Shown: positions 53,984 to 63,520, numbered from the stretch's first letter. The stretch is DNA of 64,000 nucleotides from Phycisphaerales bacterium (GCA_020847375.1 JADLCB010000011.1:1-64000); one strand, 5' to 3'. The notes: generated by a model not told the origin, from the letters alone. A program made the numbers and translations.

Positions 53984-55249
53984 ATGCCGCAAGCTGACAG
54001 CAATGTCCCGGGACTTACCGCCGGGCTGGATACCGAGGTTGGCCGTTATGTGGTTGATCAGGGTCTGGCTACGCGCACCGAAGTCGATTTCTGCCGCGAA
54101 CAACAGAAACAATCCTCTGATCCGAACCAGCGCAGCCTGGCGGATCTGCTCATCGATCATCAGTTCATCACCGTCAATCAAGCCAAACGCATCCGCAGCC
54201 AGCTCGATGATCGTCGTGGCGGACAGATTCCTGGTTATCAACTGATCAGCAAACTTGGCAAGGGGGCGATGGCCACCGTTTACAAGGCCCGGCAGAATTC
54301 GCTGGACCGGATCGTGGCGATCAAAGTGCTGCCCAAGCGCATGAGCGAAAACGCGGCATTCGTCGGGCGCTTTTACAAAGAAGGTAAAGCCGCCGCCAAA
54401 CTCTCGCACAACAATATCGTGCAGGCCATCGACGTTGGCTCCACACCGGACGGATACCATTATTTCGTGATGGAGTACGTCGAGGGCAAAACGCTCTATG
54501 ATGTCATGCAGCCGCCGCCGGTGGGCGAAGGGCGCAATTTTTCCGAAGCTGAAACGCTGGATATCACCATTCAGATCACCAATGCCCTGTTGCACGCTCA
54601 TCAGCGCGGATTGATCCATCGTGATGTCAAACCCAAAAACATTCTTCTGACTGCCGGGGGTGTCGCCAAGCTCACCGATCTGGGTCTGGCCCGCGAGGTG
54701 GATGACCGCGATGCCGCTGCCAGCGAAGCCGGCAAGGCGTACGGAACACCCTATTACATCAGCCCCGAACAGATTCGCGGCGATGTCGATATTGATTTTC
54801 GCGCCGATATTTATTCGCTCGGCGCCACCATGTATCACATGCTCACCGGCCGGCCTCCCTTTGAAGGTGATACGCCCAGCGCGGTGATGCACAAACATCT
54901 GAAACAGGCGCTGGTTCCCGTGGATCATCTCAATACGGCGTTGTCCAGCGGCATTGGCGAAATCATCGATATCTGCATGGCCAAGAACCGGGATGAGCGC
55001 TACAGCAGCACCGAAGACCTGGCTGAGGATTTGCGTGCTGTCGCTTCAGGCCACCCGCCGATTCATGCCCGCCGTCAGATCGATCTTGGTGTTCTTGGTC
55101 AGGTTGAAGTCACCGGTAAAACCATCGATCTGGCCGAACCGCAGAATCAGAATCTCTGGGCACAGACGCCGATGTTGATCATGATTGCGGCCCTGGGGTT
55201 GTCGATTTTGGTCAATCTCGTCCTGATCGTTTTATTAACCGCCGGTTGA
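53984..55249 (+). CDS. Tail-anchored Ser/Thr protein kinase
   Basis: The 421-residue protein starts with an N-terminal helical domain (RYVVDQGLATRTEVDFCREQ, ADLLIDHQFITVNQAKRIRS) resembling the MshEN-like segment of type IV pilus or secretion ATPases. The kinase domain has GKGAMATVYKARQNS (P-loop), VAIKVLPKR (Lys), HRDVKPKNILL (catalytic loop), LTDLGLARE in place of DFG, and GTPYYISPEQIRGD. The last helix, MLIMIAALGLSILVNLVLIV, anchors the tail in the membrane with nothing beyond. It faces the cytoplasm. A long antisense frame over this gene is a shadow. Confidence 0.92.
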   Translation: MPQADSNVPGLTAGLDTEVGRYVVDQGLATRTEVDFCREQQKQSSDPNQRSLADLLIDHQFITVNQAKRIRSQLDDRRGGQIPGYQLISKLGKGAMATVYKARQNSLDRIVAIKVLPKRMSENAAFVGRFYKEGKAAAKLSHNNIVQAIDVGSTPDGYHYFVMEYVEGKTLYDVMQPPPVGEGRNFSEAETLDITIQITNALLHAHQRGLIHRDVKPKNILLTAGGVAKLTDLGLAREVDDRDAAASEAGKAYGTPYYISPEQIRGDVDIDFRADIYSLGATMYHMLTGRPPFEGDTPSAVMHKHLKQALVPVDHLNTALSSGIGEIIDICMAKNRDERYSSTEDLAEDLRAVASGHPPIHARRQIDLGVLGQVEVTGKTIDLAEPQNQNLWAQTPMLIMIAALGLSILVNLVLIVLLTAG

Positions 55250-55338
55250 TCACGCCGATGTATGGCGCTGATTGCTGGCGTCCCCTGCAACAATTGTCCA
55301 TCCAATCGCCTGATCCATAACCTGTGTGAGTCGCTGCC

Positions 55339-55998
55339 ATGTTTCTCACCCGCGCCCAGGCTCGATTGATCGACAAAATTGCCATTGAACAATTTCATAT
55401 TCCGGGAATTGCGCTGATGGAAAATGCCGCCCGCGGCGCAGCTGACGTTGGGCTGGAGATGCTGAATGGGAAATCAAACCCATCCGTCCTGATTCTCTGC
55501 GGCGGCGGGAACAACGGCGGCGATGGTCTGGCGATGGCCCGTCATTTTCATAATCACGGTTGTTGTGTCCAGATCGGTACGACGGTTGATCCTGCCCGTT
55601 ATGCCGGCGATGCTGCCATCAACTGGCGCATTGTCCAGGCGATGCAACTGCCGCAGACGATGGCGACGCCCGGGCTGGTGCGCGCCACAAGGCATGATCT
55701 GATCGTCGATGCCATTTTCGGAACGGGTCTTGATCGTCCGCCGCGCCCGCCCTTTGCAGCGCTGGCCGATGCAGTCAATTCAGCGGGCAGTCCGGTTCTG
55801 GCGATCGACCTGCCCAGCGGGCTTGATTGCGACACCGGTCAGCCACTGGAAACAGCAATGATCGCCTCCCGCACCGCGACGTTCGTTGCGCCCAAGCTCG
55901 GTTTTTCGCAGATGCACGCCCGGCGCTACACCGGAGTGGTGACGGTTGTCGATATTGGTTGTCCGCTTCAAGTCATCCATCTGGCCTGCCGCAGTTAA
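55339..55998 (+). CDS. nnrE: NAD(P)H-hydrate epimerase (YjeF N-terminal domain)
   Basis: The 219-residue product contains only the epimerase domain: DKIAIEQFHIPGIALMENAA, the Rossmann-type ILCGGGNNGGDGLAMARHF, and DLIVDAIFGTGLDRPPRPPF. The conserved Asn-Gly-Gly-Asp segment matches that of NnrE/NAXE. The enzyme converts R-NAD(P)HX to the S form so that a dehydratase can repair it. The dehydratase domain (NnrD) is not fused and is not seen in the window. It follows the kinase gene by 89 bp. Confidence 0.9.
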   Translation: MFLTRAQARLIDKIAIEQFHIPGIALMENAARGAADVGLEMLNGKSNPSVLILCGGGNNGGDGLAMARHFHNHGCCVQIGTTVDPARYAGDAAINWRIVQAMQLPQTMATPGLVRATRHDLIVDAIFGTGLDRPPRPPFAALADAVNSAGSPVLAIDLPSGLDCDTGQPLETAMIASRTATFVAPKLGFSQMHARRYTGVVTVVDIGCPLQVIHLACRS

Positions 55999-56130
55999 AT
56001 AACATTTACCCGGTCCGTTTGGCTGGGTTTCTGCCGGGCAATCATCCATCGCATTTTCGTGTTGAAATTGCGCGATGGCAGCGTGTGGCATTGCTCGCAT
56101 CCTGCCGGCACTGGTCTATAATGCCGGTCA

Positions 56131-57612
56131 ATGGCGGATCTTCTGGCCCGTAATCCCGGCGATCATCATCCGATCCCGTCGCGTCGCGCGCCTGCGCCGC
56201 ACGCGCAAACATCATCATTCAATTTCAAGGTGCTCAGTACGCAGGCCGCTGCGGATGAAAATCTCAAGCGCACTGTCGGTGCCGCCACCGTAAAACAATG
56301 GACCTCTCGCCAGGTCAGTCTGCGCCAGCTACCCGATGCCTCAGCCCTGCGTCATCTGGCGGGGCGGATCAAACAGCATACGCTGGACCATCTGGACTAT
56401 TATCTTGAGCAGCTCATCGACAACGTGGAGCGTCGCGGGGGAAAGGTTCATTTCGCCCGCAATGGCGGGGAGGCGCTGCAGATCATCGCAGCCATTGCCC
56501 GGGAGAATGACTGCAAAATCTGCGTGAAAAGCAAATCCATGGTCAGCGAAGAAATCGAGCTGACGCCCGTGCTCGAGCAGCAGGGGATGCAAGTATGGGA
56601 AACCGATCTGGGTGAGTTCATCGTGCAGGTCAATCACGATAAACCCAGCCATCTGGTTCAACCCATTATTCATATGTCGCGCCGCCAGATTGCCCCGCTG
56701 CTGTGCGACTATTTCAAGACCGACTACACCGACGATCCGCAGACCCTTACCCGCCACGCCCGTCAGTTTTTGCGTGACAAGTTCCGCCAGGCGGATCTGG
56801 GTATAACCGGCGGTAATTTTCTTGTCGCCCAGACCGGGCAGGTCTGTATCGCGACCAATGAAGGCAATGGTCGGTTGACAACCTCCATGCCCCGCGTGCT
56901 GGTGAGTCTGGTCGGGCTGGAGAAGGTCGTGCCGCGTCTTGGCGATCTGTCCGTGCTGCTGAAATTGCTGGCGCGCAGCTCGACGGGTCAGGCGATTACC
57001 GTTTACACCAGTCTCTTTGGCGGTACGCGGGCTGCCGGTGAAAAGGACGGCCCGGAGCAGTTTCATCTTGTGCTGCTGGATAATGGGCGCAGCGAAATCC
57101 TCGCGGGTGATTATCGTCAGACGTTGCGTTGCATCCGTTGCGCCGCGTGTCTCAATGCCTGTCCGGTTTATCGCGTGATTGGGGGACATTCGTACGGCAG
57201 CGTTTATCCCGGCCCCATCGGGGCGCTGATTACGCCGCTGTTTCGCGGGTTGCACGAATATAACGATCTGCCCCAGGCGTCGAGCTTATGCGGCGCCTGC
57301 GCCGAGGCCTGCCCGGTTGAGATCGATATTCCCCAGCATCTGGTCAACCTGCGCCGTGATATTCATCAAAAAAAGATCAGTTCAATGGGCGAGCGCCTGA
57401 TCTACCGTCTGTGGGCGGCCAGCCTGCGTTCTCCGTTGCTGTATCGATGGAGTGGACGCGCGCAAAAGTGGGCGTTGCGTCTGCGCGCGCGTTTCAGTGG
57501 CGGTTGGTTGAAAAAACTTCCCGGCCCCGCCGGTGGCTGGACGCAGGTGCGCGATATGCCCCAACCTGCGGCGCACACCTTTCATGAGCTGTGGAAGAAG
57601 CGGAAAAAATGA
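56131..57612 (+). CDS. lutB: LutB-like lactate utilisation iron-sulfur protein
   Basis: The 493-residue product has a LUD domain (LDHLDYYLEQLIDNVERRGG, VKSKSMVSEEIELTPVLEQQ, TGGNFLVAQTGQVCIATNEG) and a C-terminal ferredoxin-like domain with two cysteine clusters: CIRCAACLNACPVYRVIGGH and CGACAEACPVEIDIPQHL. The tail is basic and Trp-rich. LutB works with LutA and LutC to oxidise L-lactate. LutC follows by 41 bp, but a LutA gene is not next to them. The start is at 56131 (MADLLARNPGDHHPIPSRRA). Confidence 0.92.
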   Translation: MADLLARNPGDHHPIPSRRAPAPHAQTSSFNFKVLSTQAAADENLKRTVGAATVKQWTSRQVSLRQLPDASALRHLAGRIKQHTLDHLDYYLEQLIDNVERRGGKVHFARNGGEALQIIAAIARENDCKICVKSKSMVSEEIELTPVLEQQGMQVWETDLGEFIVQVNHDKPSHLVQPIIHMSRRQIAPLLCDYFKTDYTDDPQTLTRHARQFLRDKFRQADLGITGGNFLVAQTGQVCIATNEGNGRLTTSMPRVLVSLVGLEKVVPRLGDLSVLLKLLARSSTGQAITVYTSLFGGTRAAGEKDGPEQFHLVLLDNGRSEILAGDYRQTLRCIRCAACLNACPVYRVIGGHSYGSVYPGPIGALITPLFRGLHEYNDLPQASSLCGACAEACPVEIDIPQHLVNLRRDIHQKKISSMGERLIYRLWAASLRSPLLYRWSGRAQKWALRLRARFSGGWLKKLPGPAGGWTQVRDMPQPAAHTFHELWKKRKK

Positions 57613-57653
57613 GGCGATGAACGGCTGAACACGCATTGACGCAATAAAAATCC

Positions 57654-58325
57654 ATGACGAACCGATCTGATTTCATCAACACCATTCGCCAGGCGCTGGG
57701 TCGAAGTGCGCCGCTGACCTCTGCGCCCCAGCCACCAGAGCTGGCGCCGCAGGCGATTCGGCTGGTATCCCCCGATGAAGACCTGCCTGCCCATTTTGCC
57801 CAGCAGGTTGCAGCCAACGCCATGTCGATCCAGACTCTGCCTGCTGACCAAGTGGCAACGAAAATCATTGACCTTTTGCGCCAGCGCAACTGCAAAAGCG
57901 CAGCGTTGCCTGTCTCGCCTTTGCTCGATTCGCTGGGCCTGATTGAACGTCTCAAAACAGCTGGTATCGACGCCCGTCGATGGGATGAACTGTCTGCGGA
58001 TGCAGTTTATGATCTGGATGCGGGTATTACGGATGTCCATGCCGCCGTGGCTGAAACCGGCAGCCTGGTGATTCAGGCGCATCGGGATCATGGCCGCGTC
58101 CTTTCACTGGTTCCCATGATTCATATCGCGGTGGTGCAAACCAGCGACATTGTTCCAGACTTGTTTGACTTAATGGAAAAAATTCAGCGCGACAAATCCG
58201 CCAGCGGAACCGTGATAATTACCGGCCCGTCAAAAACATCGGACATTGAAGGGAATCTGGTCATCGGAGTGCATGGTCCGGGTGAGGTGCATGTGTTTTT
58301 GCTGGCGGCGCCGACGAAGATCTGA
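57654..58325 (+). CDS. lutC: LutC-like LUD protein
   Basis: The 223-residue protein has the LUD domain of LutC/YkgG: DFINTIRQALGRSAPLTSAP at the start, then LDAGITDVHAAVAETGSLVI and QTSDIVPDLFDLMEKIQRDK. The C-terminal VIITGPSKTSDIEGNLVIGV and HGPGEVHVFLLAAPTKI are typical. It supports the same lactate pathway as LutB, which lies 41 bp upstream. No Cys cluster is present, as expected. Confidence 0.92.
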   Translation: MTNRSDFINTIRQALGRSAPLTSAPQPPELAPQAIRLVSPDEDLPAHFAQQVAANAMSIQTLPADQVATKIIDLLRQRNCKSAALPVSPLLDSLGLIERLKTAGIDARRWDELSADAVYDLDAGITDVHAAVAETGSLVIQAHRDHGRVLSLVPMIHIAVVQTSDIVPDLFDLMEKIQRDKSASGTVIITGPSKTSDIEGNLVIGVHGPGEVHVFLLAAPTKI

Positions 58326-58349
58326 ATAGTCTGCAGCAGCGGTTGAATA

Positions 58350-59456
58350 TCAATCGGGGAAAAGAAGTTGCTGGTACTGCGGGATGATTCGATCCCAGGT
58401 ATAGCGCGCCAGCACCAGTGCGCGGGCCTGCTCAGCCATCGCGCAACGCAGGTGTGTATTATCAATACAGCGCTGAATGGCACCGGCCAACGCAGCCACG
58501 TCGCCGACGGGAACAAGCAGGGCGGTTTGCTCGTCGGTCACGACATCGACAATCCCCGGAGCGCTGGTGGCGACGATGGGCACGCCGACGGCCATCGCTT
58601 CCAGAAGCACCAGCGGAAAACCTTCTGCTGCTGATGGCAAAACCAGCAGATCAGCCTCCGCCAGCGCCTGTCTGGTTGGGACAAAACCATGAAACGTAAC
58701 GCGCCCGGTCAGATTCAGCGCCGCCGTCAGTTGGCGCAACTGCCAGCGCATCGGACCATCGCCGCAAATATGCAAATGGATCGGCGCGCTCGAAAGTGTG
58801 GCAATGGCGGACAGCAAGTCATCCACCCGCTTGACCGGATCGAGCCGGCCAAGAAATACGATCTGAAATGGGCGATCAAGACGCAATGGGTTTTGCGCCG
58901 GCGATGATTCCGTTGTGAGCAGATCAAGTGGCGCAAGCGACGCGACATCGATCGCATTGGCAATGACGCTGATCTGATCGGGGTCGATACCGCTGCGCTC
59001 CATCGCCGCCGCAGCGACCGCCTCTGAGGGGACAATGATCCGCCGGGCGGCATGCCAGACGATCGACTGCATCCACCAGTGCCAGCGCGGATTGGGCTGG
59101 GTTGTCTGAATCGCCTGAAAATAGCGCACATCCCGGCAGAACAGCGCTGACAGGGCAGCGACGGTATTGGCGTGCAATAGAAAACTCAGAACCGTATCCA
59201 CGCCTCGCTGGCGGATCAGTTTCACCAGCTTCATCGTCACTTTGGGCAGGTCAAACAGATCATCGGCGTTAAACACGGTGACACGAACACCGGCGGATTC
59301 GATCAAATCCGCCACCGGCCCGCGCGGCGCCAGGCAGGCAACTTCAACTTCCATCCCGCGCGTTGGCGCATGCAGACGTTTGGCCAGTTCGTACACAACC
59401 CTCGGCGTGCCACCGATGAGCAAATCCGTGTTGAGAATCAGCAGGCGCCGGGCCAT
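58350..59456 (-). CDS. Glycosyltransferase family 4
   Basis: The 368-residue protein has a GT-B fold. The N-terminal half has NTDLLIGGTPRVVYELAKRL and ESAGVRVTVFNADDLFDLPK. The C-terminal half has FQIVFLGRLDPVKRVDDLLS and LHICGDGPMRWQLRQLTAAL, and the donor-binding segment LVLPSAAEGFPLVLLEAMAV with the E-x7-E pattern. It retains the nucleotide sugar. The acceptor is unknown. It is convergent with LutC and separated by 24 bp; a role in surface glycan or glycolipid synthesis is likely. Confidence 0.92.
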   Translation of the reverse strand: MARRLLILNTDLLIGGTPRVVYELAKRLHAPTRGMEVEVACLAPRGPVADLIESAGVRVTVFNADDLFDLPKVTMKLVKLIRQRGVDTVLSFLLHANTVAALSALFCRDVRYFQAIQTTQPNPRWHWWMQSIVWHAARRIIVPSEAVAAAAMERSGIDPDQISVIANAIDVASLAPLDLLTTESSPAQNPLRLDRPFQIVFLGRLDPVKRVDDLLSAIATLSSAPIHLHICGDGPMRWQLRQLTAALNLTGRVTFHGFVPTRQALAEADLLVLPSAAEGFPLVLLEAMAVGVPIVATSAPGIVDVVTDEQTALLVPVGDVAALAGAIQRCIDNTHLRCAMAEQARALVLARYTWDRIIPQYQQLLFPD

Positions 59457-59595
59457 GAAGACAGTATAGCCATCGCCGCCCGGGAGAAAACGTTGATTGG
59501 CGCAATATCATTTTCGACGATGAATATCACTCTCATCATCGAATCGCCACTTCAGCGCCAATGCGATGTTTCCAACTGCGCGTAGCAACCGGCGA

Positions 59596-60714
59596 TTAGA
59601 AGATATCCACGGGTTTTCCGATTCGGGCGGATTCATAAACACCCAGAACGACCGCGACGGGTTTGCGGCCCTGGGCGCCGTCGATCAACGGTTTGTCGCC
59701 ACAGTGAATGCAATGGATGAAATTCAGCAACTGCGTGCGGTGGGCATCGCCCCAGACCGCGCCGGGGTCTGCACTGGCGCGGGGCTGGCTGGCTTCATTC
59801 TTGACACTGGCAGTTCCACCACGCGCCACATTGATGGCATGACCTGCGGCCTGCTGATGGACCTGCGATTGACCATTTTTCAGTGTGATCTGCTTGATGC
59901 TGTCGGCTTCGATGATGGCCGAACCATCCGTACCGAATAAATCCATGCGGGCGGGAAAACCTTCGTAGGCTGCGGTGGTTCCTGTAAATGTGCCAATGGC
60001 GCCGCTGGCAAATTCAATCGTGAATACGGCAATGTCCTCCACTTCAATGCGCTCATGGGCACTGGTGCGCGTCAGGGCGTAAACACGCTTGATGTCACCC
60101 ACCAGCCATTGCAGTACATCGACCGTATGCACCGCCTGATTCATCAGCGCTCCGCCACCATCCCAGCGCCATGTTCCGCGCCAATCGCCGCTGTCGTAAT
60201 ATTCCTGCGTGCGCCACCATTTCACGCTGCCCTCAGCCAGGATAATTTTCCCCAGTTGTCCCGAATCGATCAACCGTTTGACCGTGATACTGGCCGGATC
60301 AAAACGATGTTGACTGATGACCGTCAGTTTTTTTCCTGTTTCGCGTTCGGCAGCGATCATGCGATCACAATCAGCCAGCGAAATGGCCATCGGTTTTTCC
60401 ACCACGACATGCTTGCCGGCGCGCAACGCCTTGATGGCAGCATCAGCGTGCATCCCCGAGGGTGTGCATAAACTCACCACGTCAACGTTGTCGCTGGCGA
60501 TGAGGTCATCCCCATTGCTGTAAATCTCGGTGACGCCGTGCTTTGCCGCCAGTTCGCTGGCCCGTTGCGGGATCAGGTCGGCCACTGCCACCAGCTGCGC
60601 ATCCTCAATTTGCGCCAACGCACCGGCGTGCGTTGGACCGATTGCTCCGCATCCGACAATACCAAATCGCAGCTTCTTCCCTTTCAGTTGATCCGTTTGA
60701 TCCGACTTTGCCAC
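59596..60714 (-). CDS. Gfo/Idh/MocA-family oxidoreductase
   Basis: A GTG at 60714 follows GAGGA at a good distance and gives 372 residues; the ATG at 60762 would add 16. The N-terminal Rossmann motif is RFGIVGCGAIGPTHAGALAQ, with VVSLCTPSGMHADAAIKALR and AGKHVVVEKPMAISLADCDR, where the EKP is typical. The catalytic helix region RDTGGALMNQAVH-type segment appears as DGGGALMNQAVHTVDVLQWL. Such enzymes oxidise or reduce sugars and inositols with NAD(P). The substrate cannot be chosen. A parS-like site lies 64 bp upstream. Confidence 0.9.
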   Translation of the reverse strand: MAKSDQTDQLKGKKLRFGIVGCGAIGPTHAGALAQIEDAQLVAVADLIPQRASELAAKHGVTEIYSNGDDLIASDNVDVVSLCTPSGMHADAAIKALRAGKHVVVEKPMAISLADCDRMIAAERETGKKLTVISQHRFDPASITVKRLIDSGQLGKIILAEGSVKWWRTQEYYDSGDWRGTWRWDGGGALMNQAVHTVDVLQWLVGDIKRVYALTRTSAHERIEVEDIAVFTIEFASGAIGTFTGTTAAYEGFPARMDLFGTDGSAIIEADSIKQITLKNGQSQVHQQAAGHAINVARGGTASVKNEASQPRASADPGAVWGDAHRTQLLNFIHCIHCGDKPLIDGAQGRKPVAVVLGVYESARIGKPVDIF

Positions 60715-60777
60715 CGAATAATCCTCAATCCTGATTGTGCTGATCGTCTGATGAGCCAGCATCCTGATTACAACACA

Positions 60778-60793
60778 TGTTCCACGTGGAACA
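60778..60793. promoter_or_regulatory. parS-like centromere site (ParB binding)
   Basis: TGTTCCACGTGGAACA is a perfect 16-bp palindrome that differs from the Bacillus parS TGTTTCACGTGAAACA by two symmetrical changes; the Caulobacter form shares one arm. Only one copy is in the window. It is intergenic, between the oxidoreductase and dihydroorotase genes. Confidence 0.8.
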
Positions 60794-60876
60794 TTGCACT
60801 AAAACACTCTGACCCGCCATCTTCAGCGGTTTTGTCAGGCGCGTTGCGGACAGTTACGATGCCCTGCCGCCCGCTG

Positions 60877-62172
60877 TCACTTGGCCAGCGCCCATTTTAT
60901 CTGACCCGCCACAATCGTAGCCACCTGCCTGCCGGTCAATTCCCAGCCATGATACGGGCAGTTGCGACTCTTGCTCTGAAACTGCTCAATATCCACCGTC
61001 CAGTTGGTGTCGGGATTGATGATCGTTACATCCGCGATGGTTCCGGGTTTCAACGTGCCGCGATCGAGTTTGATGATTCGGGCTGGCTGGGTGCTCATCA
61101 GGTCGATCAACTTCATCCAGTTGATATGACCGGGCAGCACCAGCGCCTTGATGTACAGACCCAGGGCACATTCCAGACCGATGATTCCATTGGGCGCTGC
61201 CTGAAACTCCAGTTCTTTTTCCTCCGCCAGGTGTGGTGCGTGATCCGTCGCCAGAATGTCGATCGTCCCATCGATCACACCGGCGATGCACGCCTGCACA
61301 TCCGCCTCGGTGCGTAGCGGCGGATTCATCTTGTAATTGGTGTCGTAGCCGCGGCAGGATTCATCGGTCAAAAGCAGATGGTGCGGCGCAGCCTCGGCCG
61401 TAACGCACTGACCGTCTTTTTTGGCGCGGCGGATCAGCTCCACGCTCCATGCGGTGCTGATATGTTGAACGTGATAGCGGCAACCGATCGTGCGGTTCAA
61501 AAGCAGATCACGCGCAATCATGAGTTGTTCCGCCTCGGCCGGCGCACCGGGCAGGCCCAGCGCGGTACTGACGACCCCCGCGTGCATCGCGCCCCCGGAC
61601 AACGCCGGTTCTTCGCAATGCTGCATCAGCACCGTGTCGAACATCTTCGCGTATTGCAGGGCCTTGCGCATCACGGCCGCATCGCCGACGCCCGTGCCAT
61701 CATCCGTGAACGCCACCGCGCCGCGGTTGTGCATGGAACCAATTTCCGCCAGTTCCCGACCTTGCCGCCCCTTGGTAATCGCGCCGACCGGGTAAACATT
61801 GGCCAGGTCAGCCTTCTGCCCCTCACGCAGCACATATTCAATCTGGGCTTCGTTATCCAACACCGGCCGGGTATTGGGCATGCAGCAGACCGTTGTAAAT
61901 CCACCGGCCACCGCAGCGGCGCTACCCGAAGCGATGGTTTCTTCCTCCTCGTCGCCCGGTTCGCGAAAATGCACATGCACATCGATCAATCCGGGACAAA
62001 CATAACAGCCACCGGCATCGATCGTGCGATCGACTTTAATGCCAGCATCATGGCCGGAATCGAAAATGCGCTCGATTCTTCCATCAACGATCAGCACGTC
62101 CGCCCGCTGCTGAAGATTCTGCGCCGGATCGATGACGGTTCCATTTTTGATTAGCAGTCTTGATGAAGGCAT
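60877..62172 (-). CDS. pyrC: Dihydroorotase
   Basis: The ATG at 62172 (MPSSRLLIKNGTVIDPAQNL) gives 431 residues, usual for class I dihydroorotases. The metal site is GLIDVHVHFREPGDEEEETI. Other ligands and marks are TTVCCMPNTRPVLDNEAQIE, VGAITKGRQGRELAEIGSMH, FTDDGTGVGDA, and the final Asp in DILATDHAPHLAEEKELEFQ. It makes dihydroorotate in pyrimidine synthesis. No other pyr gene is close, so its usual partner aspartate carbamoyltransferase must be elsewhere. The end lies 84 bp from the parS-like site. Confidence 0.95.
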   Translation of the reverse strand: MPSSRLLIKNGTVIDPAQNLQQRADVLIVDGRIERIFDSGHDAGIKVDRTIDAGGCYVCPGLIDVHVHFREPGDEEEETIASGSAAAVAGGFTTVCCMPNTRPVLDNEAQIEYVLREGQKADLANVYPVGAITKGRQGRELAEIGSMHNRGAVAFTDDGTGVGDAAVMRKALQYAKMFDTVLMQHCEEPALSGGAMHAGVVSTALGLPGAPAEAEQLMIARDLLLNRTIGCRYHVQHISTAWSVELIRRAKKDGQCVTAEAAPHHLLLTDESCRGYDTNYKMNPPLRTEADVQACIAGVIDGTIDILATDHAPHLAEEKELEFQAAPNGIIGLECALGLYIKALVLPGHINWMKLIDLMSTQPARIIKLDRGTLKPGTIADVTIINPDTNWTVDIEQFQSKSRNCPYHGWELTGRQVATIVAGQIKWALAK

Positions 62173-62294
62173 GTCGGATGAACAGATTACAATTCCTGCT
62201 GCATATTTGGAAGTGTCAAGTCGAACAAACCGACCTGTAAATGCCGGGTGGGAATTGTTGTCGGCCATGCCTCGTGCCGATAGGCTGTAGCATT

Positions 62295-63455
62295 ATGGAT
62301 GCCACGAGTACCCAAACCCAACCACCACCGCCCCCGGCGCCCAGGCGTGTCTGGGTTCAATCGTTGCCGGTTTTATTTGGACTGGCGGTGTCGCTCGTTG
62401 TGCTGATCATCTTTTTCGATCCGCTCAGCACGGTGTTGCTGGGGTTGTTGGCTGCGGCCATAGTCGCGTGTTCGCTCAATGCGTTGGTGGGATATATTCC
62501 AGCACCGCGCGGCGTCAGTGCGGCGATTTTAGGCCTGGGGTTCATCGCCTGTGTGGCGGGGCTGATACTGGCGCTCTCCTGGCCACTGGCCAAGCCGGTC
62601 CAGGCCGAGCTGGAACGCTGGCCGCAAAGTAAACAACGGATTGACCAGCTGCTGAATAATTGGAGCACCGAGCTGGCCTTGCAGCAGCCAGTCACTGTTG
62701 ATGGCATCTTCACCAGCATCGGTCAGTTTTTTGCCGGTGAATCAGGCCCGCGCCTTTTCAGCCGCGGCGCAGACGTGGCAGTCGCCATCATCATCTGGCT
62801 GGCGTTCGTTTTTATTGGATCGATTTTCATGCTGGCTGATCCACATGATCGCCTGCTGGGCCCGGCCGTACACCTTATATCACCAACCTACCGCCCACGG
62901 GTAAAAGAATTGCTCGATGCCCTCGGCCCGCGCCTGCGCCGCTGGGTGCTGGGAACGTTCACCAGCATGTGCATCGTTTTTACCGCCTCGTGGATTGGGT
63001 TTAGCGTGATCCGTCTGGAGTTTGCCCTTCCGCTGGCGATGCTGGCGGGATTGTGCGAAATCGTGCCGACTGTCGGTCCGGCCTGTGCCATGGTCGTCGC
63101 GCTCCTGTTTGCTGCCACGCAAAGCGTCGGCGCGGTGCTGGGCGTGCTGTGCGTCTATGCGGTCATCCAGGCGGTGGAAGCCTACGTAATCCTGCCCATG
63201 ATTATGCGCGGAGCCGTTAAAATGCACCCGGCGGTTACGCTGTTCAGCGTCGTGCTGTGGGGCAAGATTTTCGGTGTGCCCGGGTTGATGCTGGCGATTC
63301 CGATCAATTTGACGGTCGCCAGCCTGGTCGAATTTTTATATATGCGCCCGCGCGATGCCCGGCTGTCCGGCGCCGCCAGCCTCGCAACGGAAAATAATGC
63401 CGCCTCACTGCCAGCTCTGGCTGATCACGCGAATAGCGACGAACAAATCAAGTGA
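62295..63455 (+). CDS. AI-2E family transporter (PerM/YdbO-like)
   Basis: The 386-residue product from the ATG at 62295 has seven or eight membrane helices. They start with VQSLPVLFGLAVSLVVLIIF and PLSTVLLGLLAAAIVACSLN. A central soluble loop of about 70 residues follows, then helices such as VAVAIIIWLAFVFIGSIFML and LEFALPLAMLAGLCEIVPTV. The motif EIVPTVGP, with AVIQAVEAYVILPMIMR and GVPGLMLAIPINLTVASLVE, is the family signature. The transported ligand is not known. A Pro-rich N-terminus (TQPPPPPAPRRV) is cytoplasmic. Confidence 0.92.
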   Translation: MDATSTQTQPPPPPAPRRVWVQSLPVLFGLAVSLVVLIIFFDPLSTVLLGLLAAAIVACSLNALVGYIPAPRGVSAAILGLGFIACVAGLILALSWPLAKPVQAELERWPQSKQRIDQLLNNWSTELALQQPVTVDGIFTSIGQFFAGESGPRLFSRGADVAVAIIIWLAFVFIGSIFMLADPHDRLLGPAVHLISPTYRPRVKELLDALGPRLRRWVLGTFTSMCIVFTASWIGFSVIRLEFALPLAMLAGLCEIVPTVGPACAMVVALLFAATQSVGAVLGVLCVYAVIQAVEAYVILPMIMRGAVKMHPAVTLFSVVLWGKIFGVPGLMLAIPINLTVASLVEFLYMRPRDARLSGAASLATENNAASLPALADHANSDEQIK

Positions 63456-63520
63456 TTCCCGACACGTGATCAACCTCCGCCGCCTTGTTGTCCGATAACA
63501 GCATTAGTTCAGGAGACCGT

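Noticed and set aside
53903-54928. A 341-residue open frame antisense to the Ser/Thr kinase
   Set aside because: The kinase motifs on the + strand are complete and the antisense translation has no recognisable feature.
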